DNA of 64,000 bases from Lewinellaceae bacterium (GCA_020636075.1 JACJYO010000003.1:186001-250000), one strand, 5' to 3'; positions 54,173 to 63,884 are shown, numbered from the stretch's first letter. The notes: generated by a model from the sequence alone, not told the origin. Made by a program: numbers and translations.

Positions 54173-55783
54173 ATGAACGACGATTTACATAAAGACGAAC
54201 TCGACGATTTTTTGCAAAAAAATCTGTCGTCCTTTGAAGAAAATCCACCGGATAGCCTGTGGGAGGGTATCGAAGCAGGGCTGCCTGCAGCCCGTCCATC
54301 CGGTTTTGTACTGGTAAAAAAATACTGGTGGATAGCGGCGGCGGCTGCAGTATTGCTTGGCGTACTCACTTGCCAGCATTTCTACTACCGCGGCCGCCTG
54401 GATGCGCTGCAACAACAATTAGCCCGCCAAAACAACAGCGCTGCCCCGAAGGAAAATCCCACCGTCGTTCGTCCGGCTGATTCGGCAAACGCTGCATCTG
54501 CTCCTACTCTTCCAACGCAGGCACCCCAAAAACAAGACGCGAAAACACAAAATGCGTCGCCGGAATCTCCCGACCCCGTTCACTCGAAGCACCTGGCAAC
54601 TGGCCTCAACCAGCCGCAGCCTATATCTGCATCGGCCGCTGGTTCCAACCGAACAGCTATAGAAAAAAAATCGAAGGCGGGAATCCAAAAGCCGGGCCTA
54701 TCAAACCATCTGGCAACTGCACTGGACCAATCACAACCAAAACCTGCCCAGGAACCAGTATCGCCCCTTCATTCCAACCAAACAGATCTTGAGAAGAAAC
54801 AGGAGCCTGCAGAGTCCGTAGTAATGGATAACCATCCTGCGAACACCGGACAGGTTCAGGCTGTAAAAACCGCCCTGGAAATAGTCGAACCGATTCCATC
54901 AGGCCGCTTGACCAGTTTGCCAACAACTCCACAAAAGATGAACCAGCCTGTGCTGCCTATCCGCCCTGTAAAAAACCATGACCGGTGGGCCGTGCAAGCC
55001 CATACCGCCATTTTAGCGCAACATGAACGGATAACCGGGCTGAACTCCAAGCCTGGTCCCGGTGGGTCAAAATCCTTTCAGGAAGAACAGTCCAGCCAGG
55101 GTATGGCGGTGTATGCCGGTCTCGGCCTGGAACGCCGGATCAGCCCGAATTTCAGCCTGCTGACCGGACTGGATTATCAGCGCGTTTCTCTGACTGCCGG
55201 GCACCAGGCCAAGCTCCAGTTTGGCGATCGCGACAACGATCCGCACCACGGCCACGGTGGGCCGCCAAAGCCGCACGACCACGATTTCAGCTATCAACTC
55301 AACACCTCCAGCGGGCCGATCCAGGTAACCGTCCGGGTATCGGAAGTAGACAGCACCTTGAGCATTCCCGATCAGGAGGGTGTTGAACTGGATATCCGGC
55401 GTAAGGAGGTTCAGCAATATTTGAGTATTCCCCTGTTGGCAAAATTCAACCTGGGGCAAAAACGCGTGCATTTCCAATTCAAGGGCGGTTTACTGGCGGA
55501 TATTTTGTTGAAACGCGACAACACGATCACCGAAATACAGTGCTTGAATCCACGATTGCGTATCGAGCAAAATACCGCACCGCAGACTGAGCACGACGGC
55601 TTTAAACCGGTGTCGCTGAGTTATCTCGCTTCGGCTGCTGTGGCTATTGACCTAACCTCCCGCTTCAGCCTGCAACTGGAGCCAATGCTGATCGGCGGCC
55701 TTACAACCCGTCAAACGGATAGCCGTATTTCCACGAGCCGGACAGCCGCCGGAATGAATTTGGGCCTCAGCCTGAATTTTTAA
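54173..55783 (+). CDS. Sigma-factor-linked membrane protein with periplasmic linker and barrel-like C terminus
   Basis: 536 residues from the ATG at 54173 (MNDDLHKDELDDFLQKNL), 30 nt after the sigma-factor stop. An acidic cytosolic N terminus (about 45 residues) is followed by a transmembrane helix (YWWIAAAAAVLLGVLTC), a Pro/Gln/Ser-rich linker with two or three imperfect repeats (HLATxLxQxQP ... SNxTxxEKK; about 115-225), and a C-terminal beta-strand region similar to outer-membrane barrels (MAVYAGLGLERRISPNFSLL, LSYLASAAVAIDLTSRFSL). A His-rich loop (PHHGHGGPPKPHDHDFSY) lies at about 360. The short cytosolic region may hold the sigma factor, as in anti-sigma proteins; the barrel-like part at the far end is unusual. 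Confidence 0.82.
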   Translation: MNDDLHKDELDDFLQKNLSSFEENPPDSLWEGIEAGLPAARPSGFVLVKKYWWIAAAAAVLLGVLTCQHFYYRGRLDALQQQLARQNNSAAPKENPTVVRPADSANAASAPTLPTQAPQKQDAKTQNASPESPDPVHSKHLATGLNQPQPISASAAGSNRTAIEKKSKAGIQKPGLSNHLATALDQSQPKPAQEPVSPLHSNQTDLEKKQEPAESVVMDNHPANTGQVQAVKTALEIVEPIPSGRLTSLPTTPQKMNQPVLPIRPVKNHDRWAVQAHTAILAQHERITGLNSKPGPGGSKSFQEEQSSQGMAVYAGLGLERRISPNFSLLTGLDYQRVSLTAGHQAKLQFGDRDNDPHHGHGGPPKPHDHDFSYQLNTSSGPIQVTVRVSEVDSTLSIPDQEGVELDIRRKEVQQYLSIPLLAKFNLGQKRVHFQFKGGLLADILLKRDNTITEIQCLNPRLRIEQNTAPQTEHDGFKPVSLSYLASAAVAIDLTSRFSLQLEPMLIGGLTTRQTDSRISTSRTAAGMNLGLSLNF

Positions 55784-55919
55784 CACGCGCCGATGCAACC
55801 TTTCCGGGCTTGCGTAACCTACCAGTTGGCTTTCGGGTTTTTCCTTCCAAAGTCAACATGTGGAAATGATGCATCCCTTCCATTTCATTAATCTTTTTGG
55901 TTTTAAACACTTTTCAAAA

Positions 55920-56858
55920 ATGAAAAAAATCATCTTAGGCGCTTTAGCGCTTTGCGCTGTCGCGTTGTATACGGCTTGCGAGAAAGACAGTCAGCTTTCC
56001 GATTTTCAAAGTTCCAGCCTGTTGGCTGTTGATCGCGGCGGTAGTGGCGATTCCACGAATTTGTGTATGCGCGGTGATACGGTCGATGTAAGTGAACTAC
56101 CGCAGGCTGCGGCTGACCAGATTGCAACCGACTATCCCAATGCAACGATTCAAACGGTAGTCAAAAAACACCACGGTAAAGCGTACGCTGTGGAACTTTC
56201 CGACGGCACTATTCTGATCTTTAAAGCGGACGGCTCCTTGATTGGAACCTGCGACACACTGTCTTCCGGTCCGCATCATGGCCCTGGGGACCATCCGTAT
56301 GATGGCGGTTGCCTGGGTGGCGATACGGTCACTGTGGCTGCCCTGGATCAAGCGGCCGTGGATTATATAACAGCCAACTATCCCAACGAAACGATCCAGA
56401 CGGTGGTCAGCAAGTTCGACGGCAAAGCATTCGCCGTGGAACTCTCCGATGGCACGGTTCTGATTTTTAAGGCCGATGGTACGTTCGTAGGCACTTGCCC
56501 GGGTGGCCCGGGTAACGGTCCCGGCGATGATCCGCATGATGGCGGTTGCCTGGGTGGCGATACCCTTACGGTGGCAGACTTGCCGCAAGCGGCCGTGGAT
56601 TATGCGGCAGCCAACTATCCCAACGAAACGATCCAGACGGTGGTCAGCAAGTTCGATGGCAAAGCATTCGCCGTGGAACTCTCCGATGGCACGGTCCTGA
56701 TCTTTAAAGCCGACGGTACATTTGTTGGTACTTGTCCGGGTGGCCCGGGCAATGGCCCTGGCGGTGGACATTCCGGTGGTGGACACACAGGTGGTGGCCC
56801 CGGTGGTGGCGGCCCTGGTGGTCCGCATGGCGGTGGTGGCCCGGGTGGGCATCACTAG
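55920..56858 (+). CDS. PepSY-like three-repeat lipoprotein with Gly/His-rich tail
   Basis: 312 residues from the ATG at 55920. Lipoprotein signal (ALCAVALYTAC). Three repeats of about 75 residues follow, each with GDTVxVxxLxQAAxDxIxxxYPN, IQTVVxKxxGKAxAVELSDG and ILIFKADGTFVGTC; this is the PepSY-like (DUF2874) pattern of Bacteroidota. Repeats 2 and 3 are nearly identical at DNA level, a sign of recent duplication. Linkers are His/Gly-rich (HHGPGDHPYDGG), and the tail is GGGHSGGGHTGGGPGGGGP-like and ends GGHH, with possible metal binding. It is third in the sigma-factor group, 136 nt after the previous gene. Confidence 0.85.
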   Translation: MKKIILGALALCAVALYTACEKDSQLSDFQSSSLLAVDRGGSGDSTNLCMRGDTVDVSELPQAAADQIATDYPNATIQTVVKKHHGKAYAVELSDGTILIFKADGSLIGTCDTLSSGPHHGPGDHPYDGGCLGGDTVTVAALDQAAVDYITANYPNETIQTVVSKFDGKAFAVELSDGTVLIFKADGTFVGTCPGGPGNGPGDDPHDGGCLGGDTLTVADLPQAAVDYAAANYPNETIQTVVSKFDGKAFAVELSDGTVLIFKADGTFVGTCPGGPGNGPGGGHSGGGHTGGGPGGGGPGGPHGGGGPGGHH

Positions 56859-56910
56859 GCCAATAATTCATTAAGGTAAAGTGGTTTATAGGAGTGGTGA
56901 TACTTTGTGC

Positions 56911-56943
56911 ATTGTCGGCGTGACTCGCAGTCACGCCGACAAT
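56911..56943. repeat. 33-nt hairpin, GACT-CGC-AGTC tip
   Basis: Perfect palindrome: ATTGTCGGCGTGACT and AGTCACGCCGACAAT around a CGC loop. It is the same family as 22482, 22521 and 32906. It lies 52 nt after the lipoprotein stop and 52 nt before the next hairpin; no T-run follows. Confidence 0.8.
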
Positions 56944-56995
56944 AGACTAACCACACCCACCTCTAGTTTTTCGCAAACCACTTTTTTTCAGTTGT

Positions 56996-57055
56996 AACTG
57001 CGAAGCCGCAGAGCGCAAAGTTTCAGACTTTGTGCCTGCGGCTTCGCAGTTTTTA
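56996..57055 (+). terminator. Long hairpin with T-run, probable terminator
   Basis: AACTGCGAAGCCGCAG pairs with CTGCGGCTTCGCAGTT (16 bp), with an inner GCGCAAAGT/ACTTTGTGC stem, followed by TTTT. It would end the sigma-factor operon. Confidence 0.8.
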
Positions 57056-57185
57056 TTATGGTTGATCAACTGTTTCCGGGTAAATTATCGTTGGGTTGCT
57101 CCACAATCTGGTGAGGTAACGTCATTCCTCTCCCTGACAGCATTTTTGTCTTTTGGGACGTTACCTTAAAAACCGAAATTGTACT

Positions 57186-57881
57186 ATGAAAAACCTGTAC
57201 GTAACCCTCATTATCGCAGCCTGCCTGTCGTCTTGTGTAACTACCACCATCCCGCAACTGGTTATTCCGGAAAGCCGCACCCAGTTTGATGGCGGCATTG
57301 GTTGGAACAATGTTGGCGGGCAAGTCAACATGCAAGGCACGTTCTTCTCTCATTTGGTGCTTGGAGGCGCCGCCACCTGGAATTTCGGCCCGGGGCCGGT
57401 GCGCTATGCCGAAGCACGGCTGGGTACCGTGTTGCCTCGCCATGCTGATATGCTTACCCTTGCTTATGGTAAGGGTAAATGCGACCTTTTCCTTTCGTTT
57501 CCAGCCGGAGGCCCGGATTCCGACAATATGCCGGATAATTACTACGCGGATTTTCACAAGTTGGCCCTGGCCTGGAACCACGAATTCAAACGGGAAAAAT
57601 GGAGTTGGGGTACCCTGCTAAACCTGGCCCATTACTGGGGACAGGAAATGTTTACGTTCAACCATTACGGCGGCCATCGCGACCGGCCATTCCAGGGGCC
57701 CTTTCGAGCTGAAGCCCTGGTGTATTTCCGACTTGGCCAAAAACGAAATTTGAATGTGGCCCTTGGACTGACTGCTGGCTCGAAAATGCGCGATCAGTTG
57801 AATACGGATGTACCGGTATTTACCACAACCCCAATGTTCATCGGGTTGGGGTATGCGTTTTCTGTAAAAGGGAAATCATAA
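57186..57881 (+). CDS. Unrecognised lipoprotein
   Basis: 231 residues from the ATG at 57186 with a lipoprotein signal (LYVTLIIAACLSSC). The mature part has alternating strand-like segments (QVNMQGTFFSHLVLGGAATW, AEALVYFRLGQKRNLNVALGL) and FIGLGYAFSV at the end, suggesting a small beta barrel or beta sandwich. No family recognised. An earlier in-frame start at 57153 would add a leader without signal character. It converges with the T9SS gene downstream. Confidence 0.75.
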   Translation: MKNLYVTLIIAACLSSCVTTTIPQLVIPESRTQFDGGIGWNNVGGQVNMQGTFFSHLVLGGAATWNFGPGPVRYAEARLGTVLPRHADMLTLAYGKGKCDLFLSFPAGGPDSDNMPDNYYADFHKLALAWNHEFKREKWSWGTLLNLAHYWGQEMFTFNHYGGHRDRPFQGPFRAEALVYFRLGQKRNLNVALGLTAGSKMRDQLNTDVPVFTTTPMFIGLGYAFSVKGKS

Positions 57882-57902
57882 CAAATTTCCATACCGGGCA
57901 CA

Positions 57903-57939
57903 CAAAAAAGCGGGCCAATCCGATAAATCGGATCGGCCC
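57903..57939 (-). terminator. Rho-independent terminator of the minus-strand T9SS gene
   Basis: GGGCCAATCCGAT and TCGGATCGGCCC pair nearly perfectly around AAA; read on the minus strand it is followed by GCTTTTTTG, so it ends the gene at 57979-60144. Confidence 0.8.
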
Positions 57940-57978
57940 TGGTTCAGGGCTAATTCCCCGTGTTGTTTATCTGTACTG

Positions 57979-60144
57979 TTACTCTGAAAGGATAAGTTTT
58001 CCCGAATACGTTTGCAGCCCGTCTGTTGCCTGCAGGAGGTATAGGCCCGTGGCAAGCCGGGGCAATACCAAATCGGTAGTTCCATTGATCAACCGGGTTT
58101 GAAATACTTCCTGGCCCATGTTGTTGGTCATTCTAACTAAAAACCCGGTGTTCGAATTCACTGGCAGGCCATCGATCCGGATGCGGTCGCGGGCCGGATT
58201 TGGGAAAACGGTTAACGGAAGGCTGTGCGGCGCCCCGACAGCAGTCAACGCTGCGCCGCCATGCAGGTAAAATGCTGAAAACCCATCCACCGCAAACGTG
58301 CCAGCCAGATCACCGGATGCATTAACGGGATAGGTCCCCATGTTCATCAGCAAGGTTCCCCCTTCCTGATAATCGCCGCAGCTGGCGCCGGATACTTTGG
58401 TGGCCTGTAATTGACCGGGGTCGGTTGGCGCGCCTGCCGTATTGGCCAGTGTTTCCCACTCGTTTTTCCCAAACAACAGCCTGACGTATACCGGGCTGAC
58501 GGGTTGATTTTCCACCGTAATCGTCCAGTTCCGGTCGAGGTATGGATTGCCGGCGGCATCGGTGCGCACCGCATCGCCGTTGACCATAAATTCGGCGTTG
58601 ATGGTTCCTAACACATTGCCCATATCGTTTACAGCCACTACAGCGCGCTGCTGCTGATCCATCAGGAAAACCCAGGCGCCGGTACCGGTCGACTGCACCG
58701 GAGTAACGGGTATTTCACCACAAGCGAAGGCCTGGTTCGACTGGCCGGAAATCGCACAACTGATATTCGGGTCGCTGAGCGCAATGGAAAACTGCCCCAT
58801 GGCGCCACTGTGGCCATCAATTTGCACCCAGTAGTTTTGTCCGGCTTCCAGACAAGTCAGCGTTAGTCCGGATGCGCCATCGGGATCGCCGGGAAGGTCG
58901 TCATTGGCTGCCACAAGTACCCAGTTGCCATTAATTTGTTCCCAAACGGCCAACTGGGTGTTCATGCCGGCGGTGCGCAATTCCGCGCTACCCGAAGCGG
59001 GCGCCTGAAAGGTGAACCACACACTGTGCTCGGCGCCCTGCCCGTCGCACCAGGTATTCGGGTCGGTACAATTTGCCGAAGGCATAGGGGCCGGTTCGTT
59101 CGCTTCGGCCGTTGCGTTCACATTGGACCAGTACACTGCACAGGCGCCGCCGGCGTCGAGCGGCGCGGCATCGGCGATGTTGTCATTCGGCGGTGCAATT
59201 GTCTGGAGATCACAGCCGTCACCATTGGTGATGATAATGTATGATTCGGCATAATTCTGCCTTCCGCAGGCATCTGTTACCCAGAGTTGGAAAAGATTGG
59301 TCCCCAGATCATCACAGGTGAACGTGCGGGTGATATCATTGGTATCGGCGGAAAAAGAAAAGCGCAAGGGCAGGCAGTCCGTACTATCCGGCACGCTGCC
59401 GGCATCGGTATCGGCGGCGTGTATAACCACTGTGCCGGCATAGCCTGGGGCAGCTGCCAAACCGTGAGCCATCTGGGGATGCGGGGCATGAATATCACCG
59501 AAGCCGTCGCAATTTCCGCCGTTGTCCTGCAGGATGTAATACACCTCGGCATAGTTCTGTAGCCCGGTGCTATTGGTCGCCCAGATTTGAATGAGGTTGA
59601 CACCCGGCATGGTGCAATCAACCGTCCGCTGCGTGTCGGTGGTGTCGGCGCTGAACGACAATTTAATGTCCGGATCATTGTTGCAGGCTGCTGTGCTAAT
59701 ATCCCACATGTCCGGAGAAATGCTCAACTCGGCACGGCCATTGAGGCTTAATGCCAGGCCGTTCCGGCAAACAACGATCGGCAGTTGGCCACCTGGCGAA
59801 CCCGGGCAAACCCCCAGGTTATCCTGCACCAGAACATAGGATTCGGTATTCAAGGTAGCCATAGAACCGGTACTAAGCGACCGAATGTTGATCAGGGTGA
59901 CCCCCAGTTCATTGCAATTGAAATTTTTAATCAGGCCGCTGAGGTCATTTGAAAAAGAATACTGCACACAGCTGTCAGGCGACGGGTTTGTTACCAGATA
60001 ACGGGCAAAAACATAATTGTCCACATTGTCTGACAATGCAACGACAGCGCCATTGTACAGGAAGGAATTGATCGGGGTTTGAGCAGATAAAGCGGGAGCC
60101 ATGGTTGCAAGGAGCACCAGTAGGCTAATCAGGCGGTTTGGCAT
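57979..60144 (-). CDS. T9SS-exported protein with three repeats and a pre-peptidase C-terminal-like domain
   Basis: 721 residues. Signal peptide ISLLVLLATMAPALSAQ. Three related segments of about 85 residues (about 23-110, 130-215 and 220-315) each end with a strand and YVLVQDN, YYILQDN or YIIITNGDG and share SFSADT or SFSND. Then a pre-peptidase C-terminal/PPC-like domain (about 325-470, GAEHSVWFTFQAP, YWVQIDGHSGAMGQFSIAL), an unrecognised part, and a type A T9SS tail (VFPNPARDRIRIDGLP ... LQTYSGKLILSE). Function unknown; PPC-like domains often bind carbohydrates or help secretion. Confidence 0.88.
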   Translation of the reverse strand: MPNRLISLLVLLATMAPALSAQTPINSFLYNGAVVALSDNVDNYVFARYLVTNPSPDSCVQYSFSNDLSGLIKNFNCNELGVTLINIRSLSTGSMATLNTESYVLVQDNLGVCPGSPGGQLPIVVCRNGLALSLNGRAELSISPDMWDISTAACNNDPDIKLSFSADTTDTQRTVDCTMPGVNLIQIWATNSTGLQNYAEVYYILQDNGGNCDGFGDIHAPHPQMAHGLAAAPGYAGTVVIHAADTDAGSVPDSTDCLPLRFSFSADTNDITRTFTCDDLGTNLFQLWVTDACGRQNYAESYIIITNGDGCDLQTIAPPNDNIADAAPLDAGGACAVYWSNVNATAEANEPAPMPSANCTDPNTWCDGQGAEHSVWFTFQAPASGSAELRTAGMNTQLAVWEQINGNWVLVAANDDLPGDPDGASGLTLTCLEAGQNYWVQIDGHSGAMGQFSIALSDPNISCAISGQSNQAFACGEIPVTPVQSTGTGAWVFLMDQQQRAVVAVNDMGNVLGTINAEFMVNGDAVRTDAAGNPYLDRNWTITVENQPVSPVYVRLLFGKNEWETLANTAGAPTDPGQLQATKVSGASCGDYQEGGTLLMNMGTYPVNASGDLAGTFAVDGFSAFYLHGGAALTAVGAPHSLPLTVFPNPARDRIRIDGLPVNSNTGFLVRMTNNMGQEVFQTRLINGTTDLVLPRLATGLYLLQATDGLQTYSGKLILSE

Positions 60145-60234
60145 ATCAACGGAGAATTAGGTGAATAACATTAAAGATACCGATGGATATTGAATTGCTG
60201 CCTGAATATACGGTGGTGCGGAATAATATCTCTG

Positions 60235-60325
60235 CGCTTAAAACCCTCTGTGTTCCTCTGTTCCTCTGTGAGTCTGTGTGACATGAAAAAAGTTTCACGA
60301 AGGCTCATGGAGGAACACAGAGTAT
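60235..60325. repeat. CTCTGTG-type inverted repeats
   Basis: CTCTGTGTTCCT (60246-60257) is perfectly inverted at 60311-60322 (AGGAACACAGAG), with more CTCTGTG words between. The 339-bp gap 60145-60483 between divergent genes holds this cluster and no gene. Confidence 0.6.
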
Positions 60326-60483
60326 GTTGAGACAAATTAGTACGGCACCAATGGACCCAATATGGTCACTTTCGCAAACTAATCTTCCAAGGCATACCTG
60401 ACCAAAATCAACTGATACACAATCGCGCATCATAACTGTTTTACCCGCGTCTGCTATACTTTGTTCTATAAAAATGCGTGATT

Positions 60484-61095
60484 ATGCGGACGTTCACTAC
60501 ATGTTGTCTGTTGGTGTTTGCGCTTGCTACGGGTGAAGCGGGGTGGGCACAATCGGCGCGCCTGCCTTTGGAAATTACCCTTTTTGACAATGCAACCTTG
60601 CTGCCAGGCAGTGCAACGCTGGGGGTAGTGGGCATCCCGGTGCATCCCGGTATTTCGGCAGGCACGGAATGGCGCTATAACAACAACCCGAAAAACACGT
60701 GGTATCAAACGGCCCGCGCCGCCTACCATTATCATCGCTACGTCCAACACGCCATTCAATTGTACAGTGAATTTGGCTACCGCCGGCAAATCCGGCATTT
60801 TGACGGCGGGCTGCGGTTGGGTATCGGTTACCTGCACGCGATTCCGGCCAATAAAATTTTCGAACTGAACAGCCAGGGGCAATATGCCCGGCAGCGATCG
60901 ATCGGGCGCCCCCAGTTTATGGCTACCTCGGCACTTGCATTAGGCTACCGAATTGCCGGTTTGCCGGAGGCGCCAGTGCGCATTGTACTCGCTTGCCAGT
61001 TTTATGTTCAAATGCCCTTCTCGCCGGGATATGTACCCCTGGTGCCCAATACAGCCCTGCACCTGGGACTTAGTTTCCCCTTTTTTAAACATTGA
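60484..61095 (+). CDS. Unrecognised secreted protein
   Basis: 203 residues from the ATG at 60484 (signal peptide MRTFTTCCLLVFALATGEAGWAQ); a GTG two codons earlier is possible. The mature part is rich in aromatic strands (IQLYSEFGYRRQI, LRLGIGYLHAI, ALALGYRI, IVLACQFYVQMPFSPGY, HLGLSFPFF), typical of a small outer-membrane barrel that ends with an aromatic residue. No family recognised. The stop is 5 nt before the ATG of the serine hydrolase, so the two are one transcript. Upstream, TATACTTTG (about 60455) resembles a -7 box. Confidence 0.75.
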   Translation: MRTFTTCCLLVFALATGEAGWAQSARLPLEITLFDNATLLPGSATLGVVGIPVHPGISAGTEWRYNNNPKNTWYQTARAAYHYHRYVQHAIQLYSEFGYRRQIRHFDGGLRLGIGYLHAIPANKIFELNSQGQYARQRSIGRPQFMATSALALGYRIAGLPEAPVRIVLACQFYVQMPFSPGYVPLVPNTALHLGLSFPFFKH

Positions 61096-61100
61096 ATGCC

Positions 61101-62282
61101 ATGAAACGCCTGCTATTTATAGTTAGCCTGCTTGCCACATTGATGGTTGCGCACGGCTGTAAGGAATCCGAACTGAACGACACCGTGCAGTGCAACCTCT
61201 CCAACGACAGCAGTTCCCTGCACCCGCGCGGACCACAGTTTCAGGCTGTGCTCGATAATTACACACACCGGGGGCTTCCGGGCATTGCCCTGCTGGTACG
61301 CGATGCCAACGGGCGCTGGATGGGCGCTTCAGGCATGGCTGACTTAGACGCCGGCATTGCCATGCAACCCTGCCACGTGTCAAAAATTGCCAGTGTCACC
61401 AAGCTGTTTATCGGTGTGCTGGTTATGCAACTGGTGGAAGAAGGCGTGCTCGACCTCGACGCACCGATTGCACGCTGGGTGCCCGCCCACTACATCAACG
61501 ACATTGCCAATGCCCGTGAAAGCACCCTGCGGATGCTGCTCAACCACAGCAGCGGCATTGCCGATGTGATCGACGATCAACAGTTTTACCTCCAGGTGCT
61601 CAACAACCCGGCCAAACACTGGACGGAAGAAGAATTACTCGATTTTGTTTGCGGTGACGAACCCCTGTTTAGCCCCGCAGGCGATTCGGTAGATTATTCC
61701 AACACAAACCTGTTGCTGGCCGCCCTCATCATTGAAAAAGCCACCGGCCGCCAGCATCAGGATCTCCTGCACAAACGCATTCTCAACCCTCTGGCACTGG
61801 ACCATACCTTCTACCAACCCCACGACCCACTGCCACCCTCTACCGCACACGGCTATTTCGACTTGTATCACAACAATACACTGGTCGATATGAGCAGTTT
61901 TAATACCGGCAGCGGCAACGGCTATGGCGGCATGTACTCTAATGTGTTGGATATGCAGGTTTTTATTGAAACACTCCTGCGCCAAAAGACGCTGCTCCCC
62001 GCCGCCGCCTTGCAGGAAATGCAAACGGTATACATCGGCGACGAGGCCGAAAATGAATTTTACGGGGTTTCACTGCGGAAGGAATTCTTCGGAAAAAACC
62101 GCCAGTGGATTGGGTACGGGCACCGCGGCCGCGACCTGGCCTATTCCGCCGATCTGTATTATTTCCCGGCTCAGGACATTACCGTGGCGCTGATTGTTAA
62201 TTACGGAACCGATGCAAAAAGCGATTTGCGTGAACTGTTTTTTGAATTCAGAGAAAACCTGTTTGACGCAATTTTGAATTGA
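61101..62282 (+). CDS. Serine beta-lactamase/penicillin-binding-protein-like hydrolase, lipoprotein
   Basis: 393 residues from the ATG at 61101. Lipoprotein signal (LFIVSLLATLMVAHGC). The serine-hydrolase fold shows the nucleophile in ASVTKLFIG (SxxK), the YxN motif in VDYSNTNLLL, and a C-terminal HRG motif in GYGHRGRDLAY where classical enzymes have KTG. That matches the class C-like, beta-lactamase-related hydrolase family, which includes D-amino-acid peptidases and esterases; real antibiotic resistance is not implied. It follows the barrel-like protein by 5 nt. Confidence 0.9.
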   Translation: MKRLLFIVSLLATLMVAHGCKESELNDTVQCNLSNDSSSLHPRGPQFQAVLDNYTHRGLPGIALLVRDANGRWMGASGMADLDAGIAMQPCHVSKIASVTKLFIGVLVMQLVEEGVLDLDAPIARWVPAHYINDIANARESTLRMLLNHSSGIADVIDDQQFYLQVLNNPAKHWTEEELLDFVCGDEPLFSPAGDSVDYSNTNLLLAALIIEKATGRQHQDLLHKRILNPLALDHTFYQPHDPLPPSTAHGYFDLYHNNTLVDMSSFNTGSGNGYGGMYSNVLDMQVFIETLLRQKTLLPAAALQEMQTVYIGDEAENEFYGVSLRKEFFGKNRQWIGYGHRGRDLAYSADLYYFPAQDITVALIVNYGTDAKSDLRELFFEFRENLFDAILN

Positions 62283-62294
62283 AAACCCAAAAGA

Positions 62295-63884
62295 TTAGTC
62301 AGCCGAATATTCCGTTTCACCCTGTTTCAACGGCAGTGCCTGCATGGCTCGTTCCGTGATCGACGTGATCGTCAGCGCCGGATTTACCCCGGGGTTTGCC
62401 GAGATCATAGAGCCGTCGCAAACCAGCATGTTTTCGTAGCCAAACACGTGGTTTTGGCTGTCGATTACGCCATCTGCCGCCGTAGCACCCATAACCGCCC
62501 CGCCCAGGATATGCGCTGTGCCGGGGATGCCTGCCACCGGAGTCAGGAAAAAAGCCGTCGCTTTTCCCCGCACAATTTTTTCAAATTTCCGGGCCAACTC
62601 CGTGGCGCGGGGAATGAAGGCTGTGGGTTTGTCCGTCCCGACGATGTGCGTGCGCAGGCCGCCCCAACGGCTGCGGACAAAGGTGACTGTGCTGTCCAGC
62701 GTTTGCATGAACAACAGGATGCTGCTGCTTTTCGCCCAGTCTTTCACCCACAGGTATTTCCAGTAGCTGCGCGGGTTCAGGGCCAGTTCGCGGATAATTT
62801 TTAACAAGCGAACCAGCGTGTTTCGCCCTTCCACATAAGGCAACAGTGTGGGCCGCCAGGCGCCCGAACCGGGGCCATAACGACAAACTTCGAGGTGGCT
62901 GTCGGGGTCGGTATGCAAGATGGAACCGATGGCCACACCTTTCGACATATCGGCTTGCCCGTCCAGTTGGGTGACCATGATCAGGCTTTCATTGTTGGTG
63001 CGGATATCCTGGCCGACCCGGTCGGACAAGCGCGGCAACGAAGTTTTTTTGAGTTTCAACAACAACCGCACGGTGCCCAGCACCCCTCCGGAAAACACAA
63101 CCCCTTTCGTGTGGAGGGTTTTGCGCTGCGCAAACAAGCCGGTAGACGATCGGAAGGTCACTGCATAGCCCGTGCTGCCGTCGGCATTGTCGAGCGGGCG
63201 CACGTCGGTAACCTGATGCTCGGCCAAAATTTCGGCGCCCTGTTGTTGCGCCAGGTGGAGGTAGTTTTTGTCGAGGGTGTTTTTCGAATTGTGCCGGCAA
63301 CCGGTCATGCAGCTGCCGCAAAAATGGCAGCCTGTGCGGTCGGGGCCTTTGCCGCCAAAGTACGGGTCGGGCACGGTCACGCCGGGTTCGCCGAAGTACA
63401 CCGCCACATTGGTCGGTGCAAAATGCGCCTCCTGGCCGATCTCCCGGGCAAGCGTTTGCAGGGCCCTGTCGTTGTCGAACAACTTCGGGTTTTGTGCGGC
63501 GCCGAGCATGCGGCGGGCAGTATCGTAGTGGGGCGCCAGTTCGGACTGCCAGTCGGCCAGGCCCTTCCAGCTGCCGGAGTTAAAAAACGCGGGCTTAGGC
63601 ACCGGCAAGGTGTTCGCATACACCAGCGAACCGCCGCCAACCCCCGTACCGGAAATAAAGGCCACATGCCGGAAAATGCTGATATTCATAATGCCAAACC
63701 AGCGCAGGAACGGCAGCCACAGCCATTTGGACAACTGCCAGTTGGTGCGGGCAAAGTCGCCGGCCCGGTACCATTTCCCTTTTTCAATGACAAGCACCTT
63801 GTACCCTTTTTCTGCCAGGCGCAGGGCGCTGACCGAGCCGCCGAAGCCGGAACCGATGATGATGTAGTCGTAGTGGTGTTGCAT
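62295..63884 (-). CDS. GMC-type FAD oxidoreductase
   Basis: 529 residues. Begins with the FAD motif YIIIGSGFGGSVSALRLAE; then FISGTGVGGGSLVYANT, a cysteine-rich patch (CHFCGSCMTGCRHNSKNTL), and the GMC C-terminal region with GTAHILGGAVMG and DGSMISANPGVNPALTIT. It resembles the cholesterol-oxidase-like and related soluble GMC proteins. The CxxCxxxC patch is typical of a bacterial subgroup; whether it binds a metal or iron-sulfur cluster is not known. No signal peptide. It converges on the beta-lactamase-like gene with a 12-nt gap. The last 116 bases of the window contain no gene. Confidence 0.9.
   Translation of the reverse strand: MQHHYDYIIIGSGFGGSVSALRLAEKGYKVLVIEKGKWYRAGDFARTNWQLSKWLWLPFLRWFGIMNISIFRHVAFISGTGVGGGSLVYANTLPVPKPAFFNSGSWKGLADWQSELAPHYDTARRMLGAAQNPKLFDNDRALQTLAREIGQEAHFAPTNVAVYFGEPGVTVPDPYFGGKGPDRTGCHFCGSCMTGCRHNSKNTLDKNYLHLAQQQGAEILAEHQVTDVRPLDNADGSTGYAVTFRSSTGLFAQRKTLHTKGVVFSGGVLGTVRLLLKLKKTSLPRLSDRVGQDIRTNNESLIMVTQLDGQADMSKGVAIGSILHTDPDSHLEVCRYGPGSGAWRPTLLPYVEGRNTLVRLLKIIRELALNPRSYWKYLWVKDWAKSSSILLFMQTLDSTVTFVRSRWGGLRTHIVGTDKPTAFIPRATELARKFEKIVRGKATAFFLTPVAGIPGTAHILGGAVMGATAADGVIDSQNHVFGYENMLVCDGSMISANPGVNPALTITSITERAMQALPLKQGETEYSAD

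Noticed and set aside
61101..62282. Antibiotic-resistance beta-lactamase
   Set aside because: The fold matches the wider serine-hydrolase family; KTG is replaced by HRG, and no specific resistance features are visible.
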